Part shown: one piece after another, positions 15,582 to 23,985 of the stretch
Position numbering within the stretch: position 1 is the first letter of the stretch
Layout: each line of letters starts with the position of its first letter
Assembly: GCF_015864665.1 (NCBI RefSeq)
Contig: NZ_JADYWU010000001.1
Span: 434,001 to 498,000 of the forward strand
Source of the DNA: Salinibacterium sp. SWN167
GTDB lineage: Bacteria; Actinomycetota; Actinomycetes; Actinomycetales; Microbacteriaceae
Direction: 5' to 3'
DNA length: 64,000 bases
The notes under the pieces: generated by a model
The model's input: the letters and a program-made list of their open reading frames with translations, nothing else
What the model was told of the DNA's origin: nothing
The model's database searches: none
Made by a program: the position numbers and the translations under genes

Positions 15582-17117
15582 ATGCCCACACCCCTCAGCG
15601 AGATCATCGCGACCGAGCGTCTCGCGCTGCGCCCGCTCACCGATTCGACGACCTTCGAGCGCTCCGTCACGTGGGTGCACAACTCCGACCTCAACGACCC
15701 GACGCCATTCGTGTCGGAGGGTCAGTTGCTGCTCACGACCGGTCGCCAATTCGTCGATAACGCCGACTCGACAGCCGAGGCCGACTTCGATTCCTACGTC
15801 GCCCGGCTCGTGGCCGCCGGCGTCGCCGCCATCGGTTTCGGCACCGAAGTAATCACCCACGGAGTGCCCGCCGGCCTCGTCGCCGCCTGCGCCACGGCCG
15901 GCTTGCCGCTCTTCGAAGTGCCGTACCGCATCCCGTTCATCGCCATCAGCCGACTCGTCGCCGACAACGAAGCGGAACAAGCGCGCGCCGGCTTCGACCG
16001 CGCGCTCGCCGCCCAAAACGACATCGCTCGCGCCGCCGTCGGCAAAGGCCGCCTTGCCGCCGCTGCCGCCGTCGCCGCTGAACGACTCGGCTGCCGCGTC
16101 TGGATTTTTGACGCCGACGGCGAGCTCGTGAGCGAACCCGGCGACAGCCCCAAGCCGACACGATCGGCGGATGCCGCCCCCGGTATCCACGCGGCCGTCA
16201 CCGATCTGCTGGGTCGGGCTCGTCGCGCGCGCGTCGCCGACGGCGCTGCTGGCGAGTTTCGCGTCGTGCAGACTCTCGGCTCCACCGGGAGGCTGTGTGG
16301 CGCTATCGCGTGGGTTCGCGACACCGAATTTGGGGCGCTCGAGCGTTCGGTCATGACGGTGTTGGCGGCGCTCGCCGAGGTGTCGCTCGAGCAGACCGAG
16401 AATTTGCGGGTGGGGCATCGGGCGATTCTGGAGCAGTTGTTCCAGCTGCTGAAGGATGGCCGGGTCGACAGCGTGCGGCGGGCGGTGCGGGTGGCGGGCA
16501 TCGAGTTGCCGGCTGACCGATTCGCGGTCGCGGCCCTCGATCTCAGCGAGACGAGTGCGAGCGTGCGTGACGTGCTCGAGCGGCGGGCGGCGCGCTCAGA
16601 CAGTCACATTTTCGCGGTGGCGGATGGGCGGCACTTGCTCGTGCTGATCGATGCCAAGCAGCTCGCCGCCGAACGTCGATTCTTTGCCGCGAGCGATCTC
16701 ACCGTCGGTCTCTCGGCCGAGGTTGGCTGGCCCGAGCTCACGGTCGCGATCACCCAGGCCGTGCGCTCGCTCGAAGCATCACCGCCGGCCACGGTCACCG
16801 AGTTCGCGAGTCTCGTCGGCGAGAGTTTCTTCGGCCTGCTGGCGTCGAGCTCGGTCGCCGATATCGCTCACGCCCGGCTCGCGAGCGTCATCGAATCCAC
16901 CGAGGGCCTCGGGCTGCTGCGGTTCGCGCAGGTGTGGCTGCGGCACAACGGTCAGTGGGATCCCGCGGCACGCGAGTTGGGCATCCATCGGCATGGTTTG
17001 AAGACGCGGATGCAGCGGCTCTCGGAGCTCACCAATCTGAGCCTCGACACCTTCCAGGGCCGGGCCGAATTATGGGCGATGTTGGCGGCGATTGACCTCG
17101 GCGAGACCGGCTCCTAA
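15582..17117 (+). CDS. PucR-family transcriptional regulator of the gab genes
   Basis: The 511-residue protein has the N-terminal PucR sensor domain (about residues 5-125, including LLLTTGRQF and GVAAIGFGTE), a central GAF/GGDEF-like region, and a C-terminal PucR-type helix-turn-helix (WLRHNGQWDPAARELGIHRH). PucR members activate or repress nitrogen and amine catabolism genes. It is divergent from gabT and followed by a second aldehyde dehydrogenase, so it most likely controls both sides in response to GABA or succinate semialdehyde. The ribosome site AGGAGGA is strong. Confidence 0.85.
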   Translation: MPTPLSEIIATERLALRPLTDSTTFERSVTWVHNSDLNDPTPFVSEGQLLLTTGRQFVDNADSTAEADFDSYVARLVAAGVAAIGFGTEVITHGVPAGLVAACATAGLPLFEVPYRIPFIAISRLVADNEAEQARAGFDRALAAQNDIARAAVGKGRLAAAAAVAAERLGCRVWIFDADGELVSEPGDSPKPTRSADAAPGIHAAVTDLLGRARRARVADGAAGEFRVVQTLGSTGRLCGAIAWVRDTEFGALERSVMTVLAALAEVSLEQTENLRVGHRAILEQLFQLLKDGRVDSVRRAVRVAGIELPADRFAVAALDLSETSASVRDVLERRAARSDSHIFAVADGRHLLVLIDAKQLAAERRFFAASDLTVGLSAEVGWPELTVAITQAVRSLEASPPATVTEFASLVGESFFGLLASSSVADIAHARLASVIESTEGLGLLRFAQVWLRHNGQWDPAARELGIHRHGLKTRMQRLSELTNLSLDTFQGRAELWAMLAAIDLGETGS

Positions 17118-17281
17118 GCGCGGCCGAGCTGGCTCCCACTCGGCCCCCGATTTGTCCGCCGCGCCAGCACCTCAAATCAACCTCGAAAAACTCTGACTTC
17201 CAATTTTCAGGATTTCGGATGTAGCCTACGAACAATTCACGGCGACGTCGCCGGACCTTTTCGAGCAGCGAGGAACCTCTC

Positions 17282-18646
17282 ATGAAGACTTTTCAACTGA
17301 TCAATCCCTACACCGGCGAAGAGGGCACCGCATACCCCGCCGCGAGTGATGAAGTCATAGAGCAGACCGTCGCGGCAGCGCACTCTGAATACAACGGCGG
17401 AATGAACCGTGATCAGGTAAAAGAGCGTGCCGCAATCGTCACGCGCATCGCCGATTTGCTCGCCGAGCGCTCCGCCGAATTCGGCGAAATTATCGTTCGC
17501 GAAATGGGCAAGCCGCTCGCTCAGGCAGTCGGCGAAGTCGAGTTCTCGGCCGACATTTTCCGGTACTTCGCCGACAACGCCGAAGAGTTCCTCGCCGACG
17601 AGCAAATTCCGTCCGGAGCCGGTACCGCGTGGATTCGTAAGAGCCCGATCGGCCCCGTCCTGGGCATCATGCCGTGGAACTTTCCGATCTACCAGATCGC
17701 TCGCTTTGCGGGCCCCAGCATCATTCTCGGCAACCCCGTTTTGGTCAAGCCGGCGCAGCAGTGCCCCGAGTCCTCGGCGGCGCTTGAAGCCCTCATTCAC
17801 GAAGCCGGATTGCCGGTCGGCGGCTACCAAAATGTACTCGCTGACAACGACCAAATCGCCAAGATGATTGACGACCCGCGCATCCAGGGAATCTCCCTGA
17901 CGGGTTCCGAGCGTGCCGGTGCCATCGTGGGTGCCGCCGCCGGCGCGAACCTCAAGAAGAGCGTGCTCGAATTGGGCGGTTCTGACCCCTTCATCCTCAT
18001 GTCGACCGACGACATGGATGCCACGGTCGAAGCTGCTGTCGCCGCCCGCGTCGACAACAACGGCCAGGCCTGCAACGGTGCCAAGCGCTTCGTCATCATC
18101 GACTCGCTCTACGAAGAGTTCGCCGAGAAATTCAGCGCCGCCATGGGAGCGATCACCGTGGGTGACCCCATGGATGAGAGCACCGAGCTCGGCCCGATGT
18201 GTTCAGTCGCCGCCGCCAAGGGGCTCGAAGAGCAGGTAGCCGAAGCGGTCGCCGCTGGTGCCACATTGCGCGTCGGAACCGGCAAGCGCGACGGCACCAA
18301 GTTCGCTCCCGCCGTGCTCGAAAACATCAGCCCCGAGAACCCCGCCTACATCACGGAGTTCTTCGGACCGGTCGCTCAGCTGCACCGCGTCAGCAGCGAA
18401 GAAGAAGCCATCACGCTCGCCAACGCGACGCCGTTCGGGCTCGGTTCGTACGTCTTCACGACGGATGCCGACCAGGCCGACCGCCTCGCTGACGGTATTG
18501 ACGCGGGCATGGTCTACATCAACGAGGTCGGGGCGGATGCTCCCGAGTTGCCCTTCGGTGGAGTCAAGAACTCCGGCACCGGTCGCGAACTCGGTGCCCA
18601 CGGCATCGACGAGTTCATGAACCGCAAGCTGGTTAAGCGCCCGTAA
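17282..18646 (+). CDS. Second succinate-semialdehyde dehydrogenase
   Basis: The 454-residue aldehyde dehydrogenase has PWNFPIYQ, the Glu in LELGGSDP and the catalytic Cys in NNGQACNGAKRF. It is shorter than the GabD at 12476-13942 because it lacks the N-terminal extension, and belongs to the NAD-type succinate-semialdehyde dehydrogenase branch (Sad-like). It lies 164 bases behind the PucR regulator. A strong terminator follows at 18656. It probably gives redundancy or a different cofactor; other aldehydes are possible substrates. Confidence 0.87.
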   Translation: MKTFQLINPYTGEEGTAYPAASDEVIEQTVAAAHSEYNGGMNRDQVKERAAIVTRIADLLAERSAEFGEIIVREMGKPLAQAVGEVEFSADIFRYFADNAEEFLADEQIPSGAGTAWIRKSPIGPVLGIMPWNFPIYQIARFAGPSIILGNPVLVKPAQQCPESSAALEALIHEAGLPVGGYQNVLADNDQIAKMIDDPRIQGISLTGSERAGAIVGAAAGANLKKSVLELGGSDPFILMSTDDMDATVEAAVAARVDNNGQACNGAKRFVIIDSLYEEFAEKFSAAMGAITVGDPMDESTELGPMCSVAAAKGLEEQVAEAVAAGATLRVGTGKRDGTKFAPAVLENISPENPAYITEFFGPVAQLHRVSSEEEAITLANATPFGLGSYVFTTDADQADRLADGIDAGMVYINEVGADAPELPFGGVKNSGTGRELGAHGIDEFMNRKLVKRP

Positions 18647-18655
18647 TTACTGCGT

Positions 18656-18703
18656 AAAAAGCCCCGGCCGCACTGCATTGAGCAGTCGCGACCGGGGCTT
18701 TTT
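18656..18703. terminator. Bidirectional intrinsic terminator
   Basis: AAAAAGCCCCGG (18656-18667) pairs perfectly with CCGGGGCTTTTT (18692-18703), with additional inner pairing ACTGC/GCAGT. Both flanks provide a T-run, so it serves the plus-strand dehydrogenase and any minus-strand transcript from the membrane gene at 18797. Confidence 0.85.
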
Positions 18704-18723
18704 GCGTGCATTCTTGATCAGGG

Positions 18724-18772
18724 CGTCTCGGCTGAGTACGCTCTGCACCCTCCGCAATTGCACGGGCGCCAG
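18724..18772. repeat. Degenerate copy of the helical-repeat gene's 3' end
   Basis: These 49 bases match 19192-19240 at 38 of 49 positions without a gap. On the minus strand both encode ARAIAEGA; at 19209 a stop follows, whereas here the frame runs on into non-coding sequence. It looks like a decayed duplicate of the end of the gene at 19209-22010, left on the far side of the small membrane gene. Confidence 0.55.
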
Positions 18773-18796
18773 TAACGTGCCGACGCTCAATCCGCC

Positions 18797-19246
18797 CTAA
18801 TCGATCGGGAAAAGAACGACGATAAGAACCGCCATGAGGATAAGAGCGAGGGCCCCGACCGCGGCCATCACCCCGACCCACAGAGGGGCTTTCACTTGAT
18901 CCTTTTCTCGTCGTGCTCGAAGGAAAATGCCCACTATTGCTATTAGGGCTATGAAAAGTACGGCTGCGAAGCCGAGCAGTACCTGAGTTGACATGGCTCC
19001 CGCCGTGAGAATTGTGCCGTTGAGCGCTGAGAAACAGACCCGTTGTGAGCTCCAAGTTACGTGGTCCATCCGCCACAGGAAATACGTGGACGTTACGCCA
19101 AGGCCTATGCCGAGTGCGGCGACAATCGCTCCGGCTGGAAGTCCTACAGCCGTTCCCGAGACGACTAGCCCGGCACTCGCGTAAGACGCGCCGCCTCGGC
19201 TATAGGCGCTATGCGCCCTCCGCAATCGCCCGGGCGGCAGCAGCAT
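18797..19246 (-). CDS. Three-helix membrane protein (start uncertain)
   Basis: The frame encodes hydrophobic segments at about residues 26-50, 76-108 and 121-147, with a basic loop (RARREKDQVK) before the last. The only ATG that keeps the first helix is at 19246, inside the 3' end of the upstream gene, giving a 38-base overlap and a basic N-terminal stretch read from that gene's tail. The natural start may have been lost or may be coupled. The gene lies between two diverged copies of the same 49-bp sequence. Function unknown. Confidence 0.45.
   Translation of the reverse strand: MLLPPGRLRRAHSAYSRGGASYASAGLVVSGTAVGLPAGAIVAALGIGLGVTSTYFLWRMDHVTWSSQRVCFSALNGTILTAGAMSTQVLLGFAAVLFIALIAIVGIFLRARREKDQVKAPLWVGVMAAVGALALILMAVLIVVLFPID
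19192..19240. repeat. Parent copy of the 49-bp repeat
   Basis: This stretch holds the last codons and stop of the helical-repeat protein gene. It is the better-preserved partner of 18724-18772. The pair brackets the membrane gene at 18797-19246. Confidence 0.55.
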
Positions 19247-22010
19247 CCGAAGTTCGCCCCAGTTTTTCGAGACTTTCGGCGAGATCGAACGCGGTGATCT
19301 GACGCAATTGAGCGTGCTCGGCGGCCTGCTCCATCACTGAGTTCAGCACGGCAACGGCTTCATCGTGACGGCCTTCGGCGGCGAGAACACTGGCCACAAA
19401 GCGTTCGCAGTTGGCTCCAGCGATGGGGTCTCCAGCAGCACGGTATTCGTCGGCAGCGGTGAGGGCGAGGCTGACGGCTTTCTTGGGCTTGCCCAGGCTA
19501 GCCAGAGCTCGCGCCTTCGAATCAGTGACGTCGGCGTGCAACCAGTCGGCGCCGTGTTCAGCCGCGAGAGCGAGCACCTCATCGAGCTGCTTGAGGCCTT
19601 CCTTCTTGCCCGCTTCAGCGTGAGCGCGGCCTGATTGGTGAAGCACTCGCACGAGAAGGTTGAGGTTCTCGGGGGTGGCCCGCGCGTGAGTCACCGCCTG
19701 TTCAAGCAGCGCCGCAGCGCTGTCGTGATCACCGTGTTGCGCGTGCAAGCCAGCGTTGTCAGCGAGCGTGCGTGCCGCGCTCTGGGTGTCGTCGGCTTCG
19801 AGGTAGAGCTCAGTTGCGGTCTCCCACGTGCCCACGGCCGAGCCGGGTTCACCGGCATCCGCGAAGCCATGGCCGAGCCAGTAGAGGGTCTCGCCGCGGC
19901 TTCCCGCCGGGGCCTCAGCCGCAGTCTCTTCTTCATACAGCGAGAGCAGCAGGTCAATGCCTTCGGATGACTCGCCGGCGCGAACCAGCGAACGGCCGAG
20001 GGCGTAGCGCGCCCCCACCGTGTCGATCTCGAGACGCTCGGCGTAGCGAACTCCGAGACGGAACCGGCTGGCGGCATCCGAGAACGCTTCTGCCTCGTCG
20101 TAGAGCCGGCCGGCAAGAATGGTCATGTCGTGCAGGGGGCCGACCGCGTCGATTGCGTGAGCACACTCAGCGGCGGCATCAGCGCTCGCGGCCGCCTCAG
20201 CAAACTCACCGCTGCCGCCCAAGATGCGCGCCCGCAGAGCGTGGGCATGCGCCAGAACGCCGCGATTGGATGTCGACTCCACGAGTTCGGCGACGTACGC
20301 GAGTGCGCCATCGGTGTCGCCCGCGCTCGCAGCGAGGTCGGAGAGATACCGCAGCGCGTGGTCGCGCAGCAGAGGCACATCTCCTTCTTTAGCGTGGGTG
20401 AGCGCGGTGGCGGCGAGCTCGGTCGCTGCCTCGAGGTTGGGTTCTTCGCCGCGCAGCAGCACGCTCAGCAGCGATACTTCTAGGTCAGCTTGCTGGGCGG
20501 GAGCGAGGGCGCTTGACGCATCCACAGCGATACGGAGGGCATCGAGGTCGTCCTGTTCGGCACGGCCGAACAGCGAGAGGCCGAGAAGTTCTTCGAGGGA
20601 TGCTTGAGCGTCATCGCCATGCTCGCGCAGCGCGGGCATGCGGGTGGCGAGCAACGCTTCGGCTTCGGCGAGATCGCCCGAGGCGACGAGTCGCGCGATC
20701 AGCGCACTGAGCGCGGCGGTGTGTTCCTGGCCCGTCGTGAGCTCGACTGCAGCGCGCGCGGCGGGCAACGCGGGGGCAAGCCAGCCGATCGCGATCAGTT
20801 CTTCGGCGCGCAGCAACCAGCCGGCGCCATCCGTCGGTTCGTCATCGGCGGGCGTGCCGAGGCCGAGAGTTTCGCTCGTGAGAGGAAGGTCGAACTGCTC
20901 GTTGGCGAGTTCGTGGGCTTTCTGGATGCGGTGGGCGCGGTAGTTGTTGCCGGCACGTTCGTCGAACTGGTCGCCGATCTTTGCCGCGGCAGCCCACAGG
21001 GCAGCGGCGAGTTCTTCGGCCGTCCACGCACCATCGTGTTCTCCGAAGAGCCCGACGAGTTCGCGGTTCTCCGCACCGCGAACGGTCTGGGAACCGAAAC
21101 CGGCGCGGGTCACGGCGTCGAGAAGCACTCCGGCAGCCACGAGGCCCGAGAACTGGTTGTCGGCGTTGAGTTGGTCGTGCACGAACCACGAGAGGTGGCG
21201 TTCGAGCATCGCCAAGCCGCGTGCTTCGTTGCCGGTGACGGCGCAGAAGATGAAGTGGTTGGCGATGATTCCGAGGTTGTCGGCGTTGTCGCGGGCGAGG
21301 GTGTAGCTGCGAAAGTGGGCGGCCTTGGCATCGTCAAAACGGCCGACGCGCAGGTAGGGCAGCAGGGCACGGGAGAGCGCCGCTTCCGGCTCGTCGCCGC
21401 ACTGGTAACCGCCAGCGATGAGTTCATCGAACAGCACGATCGCTTCCGCATCGCGACCGGTTTCGGTGAGGAACCCGCTCGAGTCGCTGCGCACACAGGC
21501 ATCGCAGTGACTGTATTCGTCACGCGGGGTCGCAACCAGTTGGGTGCGAAGGGCTTCGGCGCGCTCGAGCTCGCCGAGGCGCCACGCTGTTGAGAACTGT
21601 GACGTCAGCACGCCGCTCTGGCCGATTCCTGCGGTGCGGTAGTGCGCTTCCATGTCGGCGAGCGCGCCATCGATGTCGGCAGTGTCAAAGATGGGCGAGC
21701 TTGCGAGCGAGCTGGCAATCCATTTGAACTGCCACATGAGGCCGGCACCTTGGTGACCAATGTCATCCGGAAAACGCACCGGATCTTCGTCGTGTTTAGC
21801 CAAGCACCACGCGAACGATGACAGCAGTACTTCGGTGTCGCCGCTCATGTTGGCGGATGCCGTCAGCCGCACCCGGGCGCGGTATTCGAGTTCTTCATCC
21901 CCGATTTCGACCGCCAGCGCGACGGCCTCTTCGACGCGAGCACGTTCCTCGGGGCCATACGCAATGGAATCAATTTCGCGGAACAGTTCGGTGATGCGGT
22001 CGGCGCTCAT
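19209..22010 (-). CDS. TPR-like helical-repeat protein, partner of Hsp90
   Basis: The 933-residue product is almost entirely amphipathic helices, rich in Ala, Leu and Glu with pair signatures such as AAALLEQAVTHARA and RHDEAVAVLNSVMEQA, typical of tetratricopeptide-type solenoids. The early part has scattered Trp and a Cys pair (CDACVRS), suggesting a distinct head. There is no signal peptide or membrane segment, so it is cytoplasmic. The start overlaps the Hsp90 stop by 4 bases. In eukaryotes TPR proteins are Hsp90 co-chaperones; a dedicated partner here is inferred from coupling. Confidence 0.7.
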   Translation of the reverse strand: MSADRITELFREIDSIAYGPEERARVEEAVALAVEIGDEELEYRARVRLTASANMSGDTEVLLSSFAWCLAKHDEDPVRFPDDIGHQGAGLMWQFKWIASSLASSPIFDTADIDGALADMEAHYRTAGIGQSGVLTSQFSTAWRLGELERAEALRTQLVATPRDEYSHCDACVRSDSSGFLTETGRDAEAIVLFDELIAGGYQCGDEPEAALSRALLPYLRVGRFDDAKAAHFRSYTLARDNADNLGIIANHFIFCAVTGNEARGLAMLERHLSWFVHDQLNADNQFSGLVAAGVLLDAVTRAGFGSQTVRGAENRELVGLFGEHDGAWTAEELAAALWAAAAKIGDQFDERAGNNYRAHRIQKAHELANEQFDLPLTSETLGLGTPADDEPTDGAGWLLRAEELIAIGWLAPALPAARAAVELTTGQEHTAALSALIARLVASGDLAEAEALLATRMPALREHGDDAQASLEELLGLSLFGRAEQDDLDALRIAVDASSALAPAQQADLEVSLLSVLLRGEEPNLEAATELAATALTHAKEGDVPLLRDHALRYLSDLAASAGDTDGALAYVAELVESTSNRGVLAHAHALRARILGGSGEFAEAAASADAAAECAHAIDAVGPLHDMTILAGRLYDEAEAFSDAASRFRLGVRYAERLEIDTVGARYALGRSLVRAGESSEGIDLLLSLYEEETAAEAPAGSRGETLYWLGHGFADAGEPGSAVGTWETATELYLEADDTQSAARTLADNAGLHAQHGDHDSAAALLEQAVTHARATPENLNLLVRVLHQSGRAHAEAGKKEGLKQLDEVLALAAEHGADWLHADVTDSKARALASLGKPKKAVSLALTAADEYRAAGDPIAGANCERFVASVLAAEGRHDEAVAVLNSVMEQAAEHAQLRQITAFDLAESLEKLGRTSDAAAARAIAEGA

Positions 22011-23866
22011 AGGGGAGAACTTTCTGGGAGGGAATCACCGAGTGCGACACTCATGGCAATCAGATCGGACATTGAATTGGTCATCATGGCGCGGTCGCGC
22101 ACGCTGAGGGGGCGTTGGCTCGTGAGCAGTGCTTGAACGTAGAGCAGCTCGATGGTGCGGGAGAAGACGGCGTCGTCGCGCAGGGTCGAGAGAGTGACGA
22201 CAACGGGGTTGTTCCAGTTGAGGCAGAGGCGCGCGAGGCTCTTGCTGGTGCCGTCGCTCGCGAGGCGGTCTTCGGCGAAGACATCCATTTTGCCGAGCAC
22301 GTTCTTCCACAGTCCCGGGCGGCTGATCTCGCGGGCGGTGCGGCGGTCGATGGAGCGCAGCACTTCGGGGTCGGCCAAGTAGAGGCCCGTGACGTCGGCG
22401 GCGGGCACTCCGCGCACGATCACGGCGCAGTCAGCATCGGCGAGCACGGCGCTGGCGCGGTCTTCGAGTTTCGCGACGACGCTGCGCACGTCTAGCGGGG
22501 GCACTTCGAGAAAGTCGAGCTCGTCGAGCACGCTCACGCGATCGACGGTGAGGCCGTCAACAATCGTGGGCAGCATCCGCGCTATATCGGTGTCGTAGAT
22601 GTAGCCGCCGTTGATCACGGGGCGGTCGGGGCTCGCGATGCTGGCGATCTGGCGAAACTCGTCGACCGTTTCGGCGTAGCGCAACTGGGTGTGATCGCGA
22701 GTGAGGCTTTCGATGGTCATGCGCCCGAGAGTGGTTTCGACGCTGAGCCAGGGTGTGATGAACTTCGCGAGCTCTTCGTCGTGAATCACCAGCGACTTGA
22801 GGGCGAGCGCGTGAATCTGCACAAAGTCGTTCAGCTGGGCCGGATGCCGGGCCGCCATCTCGAGCACCCACTGTCGCAACACGGTGCCGATGGCGGTGCG
22901 CGTGTGCTCGAGGATGTCGTCGTCGACGAGCGATTCGCGGCTCGCCGTGGGGGTGAGTGCGGTGCTGTTCAGCACGACGCGCACGAAGAATGCCCAGTCG
23001 GGAACGAGCGCATCCACGTTTTCGCTCAGCAACATGCGGCCGAGGTAGACACGGTTTGCTTGCCGGGCGCCGGGCGGCGGCGAGCTCGGCAGCACGTAGG
23101 CGACGCCGGTGGTGTTCGTGCCGGGCACGCTCAGCGGGATCGCGGCAAAGGGCTCCACGCCCAGTAGCTCGCTGCCGTACCGGAGCAGGTCGGATGCTGA
23201 CTCCGTGTGCGCCTCGAGAAACGGAGCCTCGTGCGTCACGGTTTCGGTGCCGCCGCCGGGCAGGTCAACGCGCACACCCACAGGCAAGAACTCGGCAAAA
23301 GTGCGGGCGAGCGCCAACACGGTGGGGGTGCTCAGCAGGTCGTGCTGATCGAAGCGAGGCTTGAGCGACACGGTGGTGCCGATGGGCAGGTCACCCTCCA
23401 ACTCGCGCACGCTGAACGTGCCGTCGCTATTGCCGATCCATTCGACCGGGGCTGAGCCGCGAGCGGAGCGTGACTGAATCACAATCTGATCCGCCACCAT
23501 GAAGCAGCTGAGCAATCCAATACCGAACTGGCCGAGGTAGTCGCTGCGAGGCAGATCAAAAATGTCGCGCTTGGATGATCGGCCCACGGTCGACAACAGC
23601 TCAGTCATCTCGGCGGCAGTGAGCCCGATACCGTCATCCTGAAACTGGAAAGTGTCGTTGTGCTCGCTGAGGGGAGTGATGCGGATGCCGCGGCTCGCGT
23701 CTGCGCCTTCGAGCTCTGCTCGCGCGGCCAGGGCGTCGCGCCCGTTCTGCAGTAGCTCGCGGAGATACACGCGTGGACTGGAGTAAATGTGCTTGCTCAG
23801 AAGGTCGACGACCCCCGTGAGATTCACTTGAAAGGACTGGAGATCGTCTCGGGAATCGGCGTTCAC
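22007..23866 (-). CDS. Hsp90/HtpG-family chaperone
   Basis: The 619-residue protein has the GHKL ATPase motifs of Hsp90: helix RELLQNGRDAL with the Mg-binding Asn41, DDGIGL at 77-82, and the lid glycines GQFGIGL at 112-118. Length matches HtpG (about 620). The C-terminal half is divergent from E. coli HtpG, as in the actinobacterial Hsp90-family branch. It folds client proteins in the cytoplasm. It overlaps the helical-repeat gene downstream and is divergent from clpB over 119 bases, so the HAIR box there may affect both. Confidence 0.85.
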   Translation of the reverse strand: MNADSRDDLQSFQVNLTGVVDLLSKHIYSSPRVYLRELLQNGRDALAARAELEGADASRGIRITPLSEHNDTFQFQDDGIGLTAAEMTELLSTVGRSSKRDIFDLPRSDYLGQFGIGLLSCFMVADQIVIQSRSARGSAPVEWIGNSDGTFSVRELEGDLPIGTTVSLKPRFDQHDLLSTPTVLALARTFAEFLPVGVRVDLPGGGTETVTHEAPFLEAHTESASDLLRYGSELLGVEPFAAIPLSVPGTNTTGVAYVLPSSPPPGARQANRVYLGRMLLSENVDALVPDWAFFVRVVLNSTALTPTASRESLVDDDILEHTRTAIGTVLRQWVLEMAARHPAQLNDFVQIHALALKSLVIHDEELAKFITPWLSVETTLGRMTIESLTRDHTQLRYAETVDEFRQIASIASPDRPVINGGYIYDTDIARMLPTIVDGLTVDRVSVLDELDFLEVPPLDVRSVVAKLEDRASAVLADADCAVIVRGVPAADVTGLYLADPEVLRSIDRRTAREISRPGLWKNVLGKMDVFAEDRLASDGTSKSLARLCLNWNNPVVVTLSTLRDDAVFSRTIELLYVQALLTSQRPLSVRDRAMMTNSMSDLIAMSVALGDSLPESSPL

Positions 23867-23946
23867 TAGAAAAGTCTCTCACTTGATCGCCAATCTCTCG
23901 AAGTCCACAGCATTCACCTAGCCACGGACGGGCGTACGGGTATAAA

Positions 23947-23967
23947 GTTGAGTCATATCAACTCAAG
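23947..23967. promoter_or_regulatory. HAIR element (HspR operator) before clpB
   Basis: GTTGAGT, seven bases, then ACTCAAG (23961-23967) matches the HspR-binding HAIR consensus CTTGAGT-N7-ACTCAAG with one mismatch. It lies 18 bases before the clpB start codon, next to a TATAAA (23941-23946). HspR is the known repressor of dnaK and clpB operons in actinobacteria, so heat or unfolded protein should raise clpB. No hspR gene is in the window. Confidence 0.8.
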
Positions 23968-23985
23968 TTTGCGGAGGGTTTGTAA

